Assembly (NCBI RefSeq): GCF_019645855.1 | Contig: NZ_CP080999.1 | Location: 1,736,001 to 1,800,000, forward strand | Reading direction: 5' to 3' | Source: Mycobacterium malmoense | GTDB taxonomy: Bacteria; Actinomycetota; Actinomycetes; Mycobacteriales; Mycobacteriaceae | Length of the DNA: 64,000 nucleotides | Shown here: positions 23,924-31,128 of the stretch, piece by piece | How the letters are laid out: each line of letters starts with the position of its first letter | Position numbering within the stretch: the stretch's first letter is position 1 | Notes under the pieces: model-generated | The model's input: the letters and a program-made list of their open reading frames with translations, nothing else | What the model was told of the DNA's origin: nothing | Database searches by the model: none | Translations under genes and position numbers: made by a program

Positions 23924-24625
23924 ATGACTCAGCCGACCCAAGAGATGTTCGAATCCGCTTATCGGGGCGAGGGCACCGAGATGGGCGAAGGCAACCGGCC
24001 GCCGTGGAGCATCGGCGAACCGCAACCCGAGATTAGGGCATTGATCGAGGCCGGGAAGTTTCACGGTGACGTGCTCGACGCCGGCTGCGGGGAGGCGGCG
24101 GTGTCGCTCTACCTGGCCGAGCGCGGCTTCACCACAGTCGGCCTGGACCAGTCGCCCACAGCCATCGCGATGGCCCGCGAAGAGGCCGCAAAGCGGGGCC
24201 TGACCAACGTCACCTTCGACGTCGCAGACATCAGTGCCTTCACCGGCTACCCGCCGGGTTCGGAGGGCCGGTTCGGCACCATCGTCGACAGCACCCTGTT
24301 CCACTCGATGCCCGTCGAGCTGCGCGATGGCTATCAGCGGTCGATCCTGCGTGCGGCGGCGCCAGGCGCGAAGTATTTCGTGCTGGTCTTCGATCGCGGC
24401 AGCATGCCGGCCGACGGACCGGCCAACCCGGTCACCGAGGACGAACTGCGCGATGTGGTTTCCAAGTACTGGGTGGTCGACGAGATCCGGCCGGCACGTA
24501 TCCACGCCAACGTTCCCGAGAACTTCCTCGAGGCCTTCGAAGGCTTCGCCGGCGCCGACATCCGCGACGAGAGCAACGGCCGCAAGTCGGTGGGTGCCTG
24601 GTTGCTGTCGGCCCATCTCGGCTAA
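23924..24625 (+). CDS. Class I SAM-dependent methyltransferase
   Basis: A 233-residue Rossmann-fold methyltransferase. SAM-binding motif I is VLDAGCGEAAVSLYLAERG (GxGxx variant AGCGE); the acidic loop is VGLDQSPTAI, and motif IV/post-I DVADISAFTGY follows. The N-terminal RPPWSIGEPQPEIRALIEAG is typical of a mycobacterial group that includes, from memory, Rv0560c and Rv1403c/Rv1405c, each controlled by a MarR repressor. Substrates of that group include small quinone-like or xenobiotic compounds. ATG 23924 is chosen from the promoter layout; 12 codons upstream would overlap the -10. It diverges from a TetR gene, which could also control it. Confidence 0.85.
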   Translation: MTQPTQEMFESAYRGEGTEMGEGNRPPWSIGEPQPEIRALIEAGKFHGDVLDAGCGEAAVSLYLAERGFTTVGLDQSPTAIAMAREEAAKRGLTNVTFDVADISAFTGYPPGSEGRFGTIVDSTLFHSMPVELRDGYQRSILRAAAPGAKYFVLVFDRGSMPADGPANPVTEDELRDVVSKYWVVDEIRPARIHANVPENFLEAFEGFAGADIRDESNGRKSVGAWLLSAHLG

Positions 24626-24875
24626 CTGGGATAAATCGCGCCCGCGTGCCTGCGCAATTGGTGGTGCGCAGGCACGCGCAACGCTTTTTGCGGCTGCGGC
24701 AAGAGCGCTCGCGCGCGACGCGGTACGCGTCCCGACCCGATCACCACGCCGGCGTCGGTCCTTGGCGCCAAGCTATGACGGGTTCGTCAAGCCAAGGCAG
24801 GATTCGCTCCGCCGCGCGCGTACGGCACGACGGCCCAGTTCTTTCCGATGAAAGTCGGCTCGTGGTTCTCCTTAT

Positions 24876-25130
24876 GTCGTGCTAATATTTCGCACGCATT
24901 AGAAAATGCTTTCTCAATGCATCCCGATGCTCGCAGCCGGAACTCGAGCAGGAGGCCGCATTGTCACCGCGTCACAGTAGGCGCCGCGTAAACACCCCCG
25001 AGTCGATCAGGCTCAGCCCTTTCCCTCGGCAAAGGTGACCCGCAATCAGCTGAAGCGGCGGGCCACGATCGTCGATGCGTTCATCGACCTCATCGTCGAA
25101 GCCGGCGCCGAGGCGACGCAGATGCGCAAC
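24876..25130 (+). pseudogene. Inverted, inactivated copy of the TetR gene 5' end and its promoter region
   Basis: Read on the plus strand, this segment repeats the upstream region and first codons of the TetR gene at 23609, which is on the minus strand. Shared are GCATTAGAAA with the operator, CTCAATGCATCCCGATGCTC, the AGGAGGCCGCATT ribosome-binding site, and codons for KVTRNQLKRRA followed by IVDAFIDLIVEAGAEATQMR. The start GTG has become GTC (24963-24965), a TAG follows shortly, and similarity ends just after QMR in the helix-turn-helix. It therefore cannot make a regulator. It brackets the methyltransferase gene with its parent, as an inverted duplication of about 250 bases. Confidence 0.85.
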
Positions 25131-25161
25131 GGGCAGGGCCGCGTGGTCCGCGTGACGTCCG

Positions 25162-25863
25162 ATGCTGTCTGATCCGGCCGCTGCGGCGTGGGTCGTCGCC
25201 GGTCGGCCCTCCGTACACGCGCACTCACCGCTGATTGGCCGCTGCGCGCGCTGCGGCGAGCACGGACCCACAGTCAGCGGCGCGCGCGTCATCCCCGAAA
25301 AATTCACCGGCTTTGAAACCTGGCCGCTCGGGACACGCCGGCTCTGCGTACCGTGCGCATGGGCATTCAACCGCGCACCAGCCACCCAGCCCGCCCTGCT
25401 GATCACCACCGACAGCGTCAACTCCTACCTCAACGGCGCCGCGCTGGCCGAGGTGCTGACCGCCGGCGAGCTGCCCCCCACCCACGCGATCGTCTTACCG
25501 ACGGCCCGGCGCCGCCACATCCTGCCCACCGCACGCTGGGGCCACCTAGCCACCGACGGCCTGGTCGTGCGCTGGGACGCCGGCGCGGCATCCAAGCTGA
25601 CCAACCTCGCCTGGCTACGCACCACCGTCGGCGCCACCTGGCCCCAACTAAGCCGCTCAGCACCACCACCACGACTTTTGGCCACCCAACCACCCGAGCA
25701 GGCGTCACGGATCAGAACCGCATGGTCACTACTGGACCGCTGGCGCTGCGTCCCACCCCTGTGGGCGGCCGCCCGCGTCCTCACCAACACACCCACAGCG
25801 GCGTTGGACAACGCCCCGGCCCTCGCCACGCCCAGCGCTCCCGAACATCAGACTGGCACCTAA
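25162..25863 (+). CDS. Orphan zinc-ribbon protein of unknown function
   Basis: A 233-residue protein I do not recognise with confidence. The N-terminal part has two CxxC pairs, RCARCGEHG and RRLCVPCAWAF, about 40 residues apart, with PEKFTGFETWPLG between; this is a zinc-ribbon layout. The middle contains TARRRHILPTARWGHLATDGLVVRWD; the C terminus is helical and Pro/Ala-rich. The CxxC / FT..E.W / LC..CAWA pattern is reminiscent of Csf1, the large-subunit-like protein of type IV CRISPR systems, but no other csf or cas gene and no array is seen here. Codon use (many ACC, CAC and CCC codons) differs from the neighbours, suggesting transfer. It is 4 bases from the convergent vapC. Confidence 0.55.
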   Translation: MLSDPAAAAWVVAGRPSVHAHSPLIGRCARCGEHGPTVSGARVIPEKFTGFETWPLGTRRLCVPCAWAFNRAPATQPALLITTDSVNSYLNGAALAEVLTAGELPPTHAIVLPTARRRHILPTARWGHLATDGLVVRWDAGAASKLTNLAWLRTTVGATWPQLSRSAPPPRLLATQPPEQASRIRTAWSLLDRWRCVPPLWAAARVLTNTPTAALDNAPALATPSAPEHQTGT

Positions 25864-25867
25864 CGCC

Positions 25868-26281
25868 CTAATCCGCGGTGCCAGCAGGCACGACCCACTG
25901 GCACGGTTGGCCGGTCACCGCCGAAATAAGGTCGAAGTCCGCGTCATAGTGCAGGACTGTGAGTCCGCGTTCTTCGCCGGCGGCGGCGATCAGCAGGTCA
26001 GGTATCTTGCGCCCACGCTGGCTTCGCTGAGCGAGGAGCCGCTGCACCTGAAGCGCGCGGCGATGATGCGATGCAGTCGACTCCACGAGGTCGAATGCGC
26101 CCAACGCCGCTGCGAGGCGGTCCCATTCGAGCTCATTGCGCGCGGAATATCCGACCGCGAGATCGGTGATGCGGGCGCGGGCGAGTTCGCCCGCGGCGGC
26201 GAGCGGCTCGACTACTTGCCGCACTGCGGGCCAGCCGAGTCGTTTGATCACGCTGGTGTCTATGAGATGCGTCAGCGCCAT
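25868..26281 (-). CDS. VapC-type PIN-domain ribonuclease toxin
   Basis: A 137-residue PIN-domain toxin. The four acidic positions are visible: Asp in THLIDTSVIKRL, Glu in NELEWDRL, and Asp residues in KIPDLLIAAAGEERGLTVLHYDADFDLI. Members cleave tRNA or rRNA when freed from the antitoxin. The start at 26281 overlaps the antitoxin gene by 10 bases, the usual vapBC coupling. The C-terminal TGQPCQWVVPAG is typical of the VapC1/VapC21-like subgroup. Confidence 0.93.
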   Translation of the reverse strand: MALTHLIDTSVIKRLGWPAVRQVVEPLAAAGELARARITDLAVGYSARNELEWDRLAAALGAFDLVESTASHHRRALQVQRLLAQRSQRGRKIPDLLIAAAGEERGLTVLHYDADFDLISAVTGQPCQWVVPAGTAD

Positions 26282-26466
26282 GCCGCGGCGCGATCGGATG
26301 ACGGTGCGGCGGCCAGTGAGTCGAGCGCGGCGGCCACGCGCTGCGCTCGGTGGGATGTGGTGAGGCGCAGAGCGGCGTTCACCGTCTCTTTAATCGTGCT
26401 TGTTCCCAGTTCTGCGCGAGCCATGTCCAGTGCCTGCTCGTCGATGTCGACCAGATGCTTTGCCAC
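26272..26466 (-). CDS. VapB-type antitoxin
   Basis: A 64-residue antitoxin. The N-terminal MAKHLVDIDEQALDMARAELGTSTIKETVNAALRL is a ribbon-helix-helix DNA-binding unit of the VapB class; the C-terminal tail (AALDSLAAAPSSDRAAAW) would wrap the toxin. It lies directly upstream of vapC on the minus strand and 8 bases from an AT-rich palindromic operator, so the complex probably represses its own promoter. Confidence 0.92.
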   Translation of the reverse strand: MAKHLVDIDEQALDMARAELGTSTIKETVNAALRLTTSHRAQRVAAALDSLAAAPSSDRAAAWR

Positions 26467-26473
26467 GAAGCCA

Positions 26474-26502
26474 GTATATATTGATGGCAGCTCGATATAT
26501 AC
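26474..26502. promoter_or_regulatory. vapBC operator palindrome
   Basis: GTATATATTGA (26474-26484) and TCGATATATAC (26492-26502) are inverted with one mismatch around 7 bases, immediately upstream of vapB. The AT-rich arms stand out from the surroundings and also hold a plausible -10 (TATATT/TATATA). This is a typical VapBC autoregulatory site. Confidence 0.75.
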
Positions 26503-26543
26503 GCGACGGCCGGGGTCGCGGGAGGCCCTCCGGCGCGGCTCCT

Positions 26544-26630
26544 CGAGTGTGCGTCGACGGCGTCGAGCGTGCGCTGAGGGCGGGAAAACTGACGAATCGC
26601 CGCCCCACGTTCACGCTCGACGGCCAACCC
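26544..26630. repeat. Repeat family B, copy 2 (diverged)
   Basis: Begins CGAGTGTGCGTCGACGGCG and continues with GAGGGCGGGAA, a short loop and a complementary CGCCGCCC..CGCTCGACGGCC half. It matches the order of motifs in 22617-22717, but the arms are less perfect. It lies between vapB and mapB. Confidence 0.65.
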
Positions 26631-26671
26631 GACGATCGTCGCCGCGAAGGAAGCGCGATTAAGCTAGCGGC

Positions 26672-27529
26672 ATGCCTGCCCGCACCGCCCTGTCACCCGG
26701 AGTGATCTCCCCGACCCTGCCGGTGCCCGCCCGCATCCCGCGCCCCGAATACGTCGGCAAGCCGACCGCCCGGGAGGGCAGCGAGCCGTGGGTGCAGACC
26801 TCGGAGGTGATCGAGAAGATGCGCGTCGCCGGCCGGATCGCGGCCGGCGCGCTGGCCGAGGCGGGCAAGGCGGTCGCGCCCGGGGTGACGACGGACGAGC
26901 TGGACCGGATCGCCCACGAGTACATGGTCGACAACGGGGCCTACCCCTCGACCTTGGGCTACAAGGGATTCCCGAAGTCGTGCTGCACGTCGCTCAACGA
27001 GGTCATCTGCCACGGCATCCCCGACTCGACGGTGATCGAGGACGGCGACATCGTCAACATCGACGTCACCGCCTACATCGACGGCGTGCACGGCGACACC
27101 AACGCGACCTTCCTGGCCGGCGACGTCTCCGAGGAACACCGGCTGCTCGTGGAGCGCACCCGCGAGGCGACGACGCGCGCGATCAACGCCGTCAAGCCCG
27201 GCCGCGCGCTGTCGGTGATCGGCCGTGTCATCGAGTCGTATGCAAATCGGTTCGGCTACAACGTTGTTCGTGACTTCACCGGTCACGGTATCGGCACCAC
27301 GTTCCACAACGGGCTGGTCGTGTTGCACTACGACCAGCCCGCCGTGTCGACGATCATGCAGCCGGGGATGACGTTCACCATCGAACCGATGATCAATCTC
27401 GGCTCGCTGGACTACGAGATCTGGGATGACGGCTGGACCGTGGCCACCAGGGACCGCAAGTGGACCGCGCAGTTCGAGCACACCCTGCTGGTCACCGACA
27501 CCGGCGTCGAGATCCTCACGTGCCTCTAG
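26672..27529 (+). CDS. mapB: Type I methionine aminopeptidase, MapB-like
   Basis: A 285-residue metalloprotease that removes the N-terminal Met of new proteins. The N-terminal 40 residues (LSPGVISPTLPVPARIPRPEYVGK) are the extension characteristic of mycobacterial MapB, with a PxxP motif that contacts the ribosome/SH3-like partner. Metal ligands: Asp in VNIDVTAYIDGVHGDTNATF, His in FTGHGIGTTFHNG, Glu in FTIEPMIN and Glu in QFEHTLLVT. Length equals Rv2861c. A long palindrome follows its stop by one base. Confidence 0.95.
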   Translation: MPARTALSPGVISPTLPVPARIPRPEYVGKPTAREGSEPWVQTSEVIEKMRVAGRIAAGALAEAGKAVAPGVTTDELDRIAHEYMVDNGAYPSTLGYKGFPKSCCTSLNEVICHGIPDSTVIEDGDIVNIDVTAYIDGVHGDTNATFLAGDVSEEHRLLVERTREATTRAINAVKPGRALSVIGRVIESYANRFGYNVVRDFTGHGIGTTFHNGLVVLHYDQPAVSTIMQPGMTFTIEPMINLGSLDYEIWDDGWTVATRDRKWTAQFEHTLLVTDTGVEILTCL

Positions 27530-27530
27530 C

Positions 27531-27590
27531 GCGAGCAGACACAGAATCGCACTGCGCGGGCCGCAATCATGCGATTCTGCGTCTGCTCGC
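27531..27590. repeat. Long palindrome after mapB (repeat family A, copy 2)
   Basis: The left arm at 27531-27551 begins GCGAGCAGACACAGAATCGC. The right arm at 27570-27590 is its reverse complement with one mismatch. The loop is about 18 bases. Sequence is clearly shared with 1725-1780 (GAGCAGACNCAGANTCGCA). It sits between mapB and cobQ, two genes in the same direction, so here it could reduce read-through. Confidence 0.85.
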
Positions 27591-27623
27591 CGCGAGGCTC
27601 GGCCCGGCGAACACCGCTGAAAG

Positions 27624-29123
27624 GTGAGCGGGGCTCTGCTGGTCGCCGGCACCAGCTCCGACGCGGGGAAATCCGTGGTGGTGGCGGGGCTGTGCCGGTT
27701 GTTGGCGCGCAGCGGCGTCAAGGTCGCGCCGTTCAAGGCGCAGAACATGTCCAACAACTCGGTGGTCACGGTCGACGGCGGCGAGATCGGCCGCGCCCAG
27801 GCGATCCAGGCGCGCGCGGCGGGGCTGGAGCCCAGCGTGCGATTCAACCCGATCCTGCTCAAACCGGGCAGCGACCGGACCTCGCAGCTGGTGATCAAGG
27901 GCCGGGTCGCCGACTCCGTCACGGCGAAAAGCTATGTGCAGCATCGCGACCGGCTCGCCCGCGTCGTTGGAGACGAATTAGCTTGCCTGCGTGGCGAATT
28001 CGATGCGGTGATCTGCGAGGGCGCCGGTTCGCCGGCCGAGATCAACCTGCGCGCCACCGATCTGGCCAACATGGGGCTGGCCAGGGCCGCGGACCTGCCG
28101 GTGATCGTGGTCGGCGACATCGACCGCGGCGGCCTGCTCGCGCACCTGTTCGGGACGGTCGCGGTGCTCGAGCCCGACGACCAAGCGCTCATCGCCGGCT
28201 TCGTCGTCAACAAATTTCGCGGCGACCCCGCGCTGCTGGAACCCGGGCTGCGACAACTCCATACGATGACCGGCCGCCCCACCTACGGCGTGCTGCCCTA
28301 CGCCGACGAGTTCTGGCTCGACGCCGAGGACTCGCTCCAGGTGGTCGCCCGCCGCGTCGTGGGCACGCCCACGCCGCCGCGCGGCACCGAGTGGCTCAAG
28401 GTCGCCGCCGTCCGGCTGCCCCGGATCTCCAACTCCACCGACGTCGAGGCCCTGGCCTGCGAGCCCGGCGTGCTGGTGCGTTGGGTCACCGACCCCGCCG
28501 ATGTGGCCGATACCGACCTGATCGTGCTTCCGGGCAGCAAGGCCACCGTCGCGGACCTGTGCTGGCTGCGCGGCCGCGGCCTGGCCGACGCGATCGCCGG
28601 CCACGCCGCGGCCGGCAAGCCGGTGCTGGGCATCTGCGGCGGGTTTCAGATGCTGTGCCGCCGCATCGATGACCCGGTCGAATCCGGCGCCGGGGAGGTC
28701 GCCGGGCTCGGGCTGCTCGACGCGGATATCGCCTTCGCCGAACCCAAGACGCTGCGCCGCTGGCAGCAACCGCTGACCGGATACGAAATCCACCATGGGC
28801 GGCTCTCCCGGTGCACCGAGGAGACCTGGTTCGCGGTCGACGACCAACCGCAGGGCATCGTGCGCGGCGCCATCTTCGGCACGCACTGGCACGGCTTGCT
28901 CGACAACGACGACTTCCGTCGCGCCTGGCTCACCCGCGTCGCCGACGCGGCCGGGCGGAGCGGCTTCGTCGTCGGCGACACCAACGTCGCCGCGCGACGC
29001 GACACCCAATTGGACAGGATCGCCGACCTGCTGGCGGCCCATCTCGACGTCGGCGCCGTCCTCGGCCTGCTCGACGGCCCACCCCCGCGGCGCCCGCACC
29101 TCGCAACCCGGTTGCGGCCGTAG
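27624..29123 (+). CDS. cobQ: Cobyric acid synthase
   Basis: A 499-residue glutamine-dependent amidotransferase of late cobalamin synthesis, amidating adenosylcobyrinate a,c-diamide at four positions to cobyric acid. The N-terminal dethiobiotin-synthetase-like ATPase has LLVAGTSSDAGKSVVVAGL (P-loop) and FKAQNMSNNS. The C-terminal GATase domain has the nucleophile Cys in GKPVLGICGGFQML, and the catalytic His in IFGTHWHGLLDNDDFR. GTG 27624 follows GAAAGG. It has no other cob gene beside it and no B12 riboswitch was seen upstream. Confidence 0.94.
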   Translation: MSGALLVAGTSSDAGKSVVVAGLCRLLARSGVKVAPFKAQNMSNNSVVTVDGGEIGRAQAIQARAAGLEPSVRFNPILLKPGSDRTSQLVIKGRVADSVTAKSYVQHRDRLARVVGDELACLRGEFDAVICEGAGSPAEINLRATDLANMGLARAADLPVIVVGDIDRGGLLAHLFGTVAVLEPDDQALIAGFVVNKFRGDPALLEPGLRQLHTMTGRPTYGVLPYADEFWLDAEDSLQVVARRVVGTPTPPRGTEWLKVAAVRLPRISNSTDVEALACEPGVLVRWVTDPADVADTDLIVLPGSKATVADLCWLRGRGLADAIAGHAAAGKPVLGICGGFQMLCRRIDDPVESGAGEVAGLGLLDADIAFAEPKTLRRWQQPLTGYEIHHGRLSRCTEETWFAVDDQPQGIVRGAIFGTHWHGLLDNDDFRRAWLTRVADAAGRSGFVVGDTNVAARRDTQLDRIADLLAAHLDVGAVLGLLDGPPPRRPHLATRLRP

Positions 29124-29165
29124 GAAGGCTCGCGCTGCGCTGGCCGTTGGCTGTAGCGTGCGTAA

Positions 29166-29726
29166 GTGCCCTCGATGATGACCACGCTCGACGGGTTCCC
29201 CGTCCCGGTCGCCGTAGCCGGCCCGGAGAAGGGCGTCGTCGTTGTCATTCTGGGCGACGAGCGGCGCGCGCCCATCGCCTATGACGCGGTGTGCGAGCGC
29301 CTGCATACCGCGTCGCTTCGGACCGTCGTCATCGGCCTCGACCGGCGGCTCACCCCCAAGTCGGTGGTCGGCATCCTCGACGCGCTGGGGATCGGGTGGG
29401 CCGTGGTGGTCGGCGACCGCGCCGGGGGCGAGCTTGCGTGGGAACTGGCGGCGACGAGGCTGGGCCGGTTTGTCGGTCTGGTGGTCATCGACCGCGGCCA
29501 TCCGCGGGTGGCCGACTCCGACGGCGTGGTGCTCGACGAACACTGCCCGCCCGTGGAGATCGGCACCACCGTGCTGGTCAGCTCCGCGGCCGCTCGCACG
29601 GTGGCCCGCAACAGCCAGCGGTTCGTTTACGCCGAATACCGCGTGGTGGACCTCGGCCGCCGCACCGTGCAGGAGTCGACCGCGCAGTTGGCCGCCGAGA
29701 TCGTGTTGCGCACCAGCACCTGGTAG
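29166..29726 (+). CDS. Alpha/beta-hydrolase-like protein lacking the nucleophile serine
   Basis: A 186-residue protein with the alternating strands and helices of an alpha/beta hydrolase: VVVVILGDERRAPIAYDAV, LRTVVIGLDRRL, then WAVVVGDRAGGELAWELA at the place of the nucleophile elbow. The usual G-x-S-x-G reads G-D-R-A-G, so the Ser is replaced by Arg and normal hydrolase chemistry is not expected. The lid and C-terminal His region (QRFVYAEYRVVDLG) are shortened. GTG 29166; ATG 29175 is an alternative. It lies between cobQ and glnA4 on the same strand. Possibly a non-catalytic or regulatory relative. Confidence 0.65.
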   Translation: MPSMMTTLDGFPVPVAVAGPEKGVVVVILGDERRAPIAYDAVCERLHTASLRTVVIGLDRRLTPKSVVGILDALGIGWAVVVGDRAGGELAWELAATRLGRFVGLVVIDRGHPRVADSDGVVLDEHCPPVEIGTTVLVSSAAARTVARNSQRFVYAEYRVVDLGRRTVQESTAQLAAEIVLRTSTW

Positions 29727-29748
29727 CGCGCCTGGTTGACTAGCGGCC

Positions 29749-31128
29749 ATGGTGGGCGAACAGAGCGCTGCGACCGGTCCGGGTCCGATGCTGTCGTTGG
29801 CCGCCCTGGAACAACTGGTGGGGATCGGCGCGGTGGACACCGTCGTCGTGGCGTTCGCCGACATGCAGGGCAGGCTGATCGGCAAGCGGGTGGCGGCCCG
29901 GCTGTTCGTCGAGGAGGTGGCCGCCCGCGGCGCCGAGTGCTGCAGCTACCTGCTGGCCGTCGACGTCGACATGAATACCGTTGCCGGCTATGCGATGTCG
30001 AGCTGGGACACCGGCTACGGCGACATGGTGATGACGCCGGACCCGTCCACCCTGCGGCTCGTTCCGTGGCTGCCCAACACGGCGCTGGTGATCGCCGACC
30101 TGCGCTGGGCCGACGGCGGCGCGGTCAGCGTTGCGCCGCGGGCCGTCCTGCGCCGCCAGCTCGACCGGTTGGGCGAGCGGGGATTGGCCGCCGACATCGC
30201 GACCGAGCTGGAATTCATCGTGTTCGACGAGTCGTATCGCCAGGCCTGGGCCAGCGGGTACCGCGGGCTGACGCCGGCCAGCGACTACAACATCGACTAC
30301 GCGATCCTGGCGTCGTCGCGGATGGAGCCGCTCCTGCGCGACATCCGCGTCGGCATGGTCGGCGCGGGCCTGCGGTTCGAGGCCGTCAAGGGCGAATGCA
30401 ACAGGGGTCAGCAGGAGATCGGGTTCCGCTACGACGAGGCGCTGGTCACCTGCGACAACCACGCCATCTACAAGAACGGCGCCAAGGAGATCGCCGACCA
30501 GCACGGCAAGAGCCTGACGTTCATGGCGAAATACGATGAGCGCGAAGGCAACAGCTGCCACATCCACCTTTCGCTGCGCGGCGCGGTGTTCGCCGATGCC
30601 GGCGGCCCGCACGGCATGTCCCCGACGTTCCGCCATTTCCTCGCCGGCCTGCTGGCCACGCTGCGCGAGTTCACGCTGTTTTATGCGCCGAACATCAACT
30701 CCTACAAGCGATTTGCCGACGGCAGCTTCGCGCCCACGGCGGTGGCGTGGGGGCTGGACAACCGCACCTGCGCGCTGCGGGTCGTCGGCCCCGGCCCCAA
30801 CCTGCGGGTCGAATGCCGGGTCCCCGGCGGCGACGTCAACCCCTACCTCGCGGTGGCGGCGCTGATCGCCGGCGGGCTGTACGGTATCGAAGGGGGCCTG
30901 GAGCCCCCCGAGCCCTATGCGGGTAACGCCTACGAGGCGACCGGCGTCGAGCGGCTGCCCGCCACGCTGGCCGAGGCGGCGGCGCTGTTTGAGGCGTCGG
31001 CACCGGCGCGGGAGGCGTTCGGCGACGACGTCGTCGCGCATTACCTGAACAACGCCCGCGTGGAGCTGGCGGCCTTCAACACGGCGGTCACCGATTGGGA
31101 GAGGATGCGTGGTTTTGAACGCCTCTGA
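29749..31128 (+). CDS. glnA4: Glutamine synthetase family protein GlnA4
   Basis: A 459-residue member of the glutamine-synthetase superfamily. N-terminal beta-grasp: TVVVAFADMQGRLIGKRV. Catalytic domain: ATELEFIVFDESYRQAW (metal Glu), FEAVKGECNRGQQEIGFRY, NSCHIHLSLRG (His) and NRTCALRVVGPGPNLRVECRVPGGDVNPYLAVAALIAGG. In actinobacteria such enzymes often gamma-glutamylate polyamines or monoamines rather than ammonia. The downstream amidotransferase-type hydrolase, aldehyde dehydrogenase and SDR make a Puu-like polyamine/amine catabolic role likely. It overlaps the next gene by 20 bases. Confidence 0.9.
   Translation: MVGEQSAATGPGPMLSLAALEQLVGIGAVDTVVVAFADMQGRLIGKRVAARLFVEEVAARGAECCSYLLAVDVDMNTVAGYAMSSWDTGYGDMVMTPDPSTLRLVPWLPNTALVIADLRWADGGAVSVAPRAVLRRQLDRLGERGLAADIATELEFIVFDESYRQAWASGYRGLTPASDYNIDYAILASSRMEPLLRDIRVGMVGAGLRFEAVKGECNRGQQEIGFRYDEALVTCDNHAIYKNGAKEIADQHGKSLTFMAKYDEREGNSCHIHLSLRGAVFADAGGPHGMSPTFRHFLAGLLATLREFTLFYAPNINSYKRFADGSFAPTAVAWGLDNRTCALRVVGPGPNLRVECRVPGGDVNPYLAVAALIAGGLYGIEGGLEPPEPYAGNAYEATGVERLPATLAEAAALFEASAPAREAFGDDVVAHYLNNARVELAAFNTAVTDWERMRGFERL

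Noticed and set aside
24646..24885. 79-codon plus-strand frame after the methyltransferase
   Set aside because: Arg-rich low-complexity peptide without ribosome-binding site, partly overlapping the duplicated TetR promoter region.
27591..27623. Cobalamin riboswitch upstream of cobQ
   Set aside because: The gap after the palindrome is only about 30 bases and no B12-box-like sequence was found.
27978..29885. 635-codon minus-strand frame opposite cobQ and its neighbours
   Set aside because: Antisense of clearly coding DNA, no ribosome-binding site and no recognisable domain.
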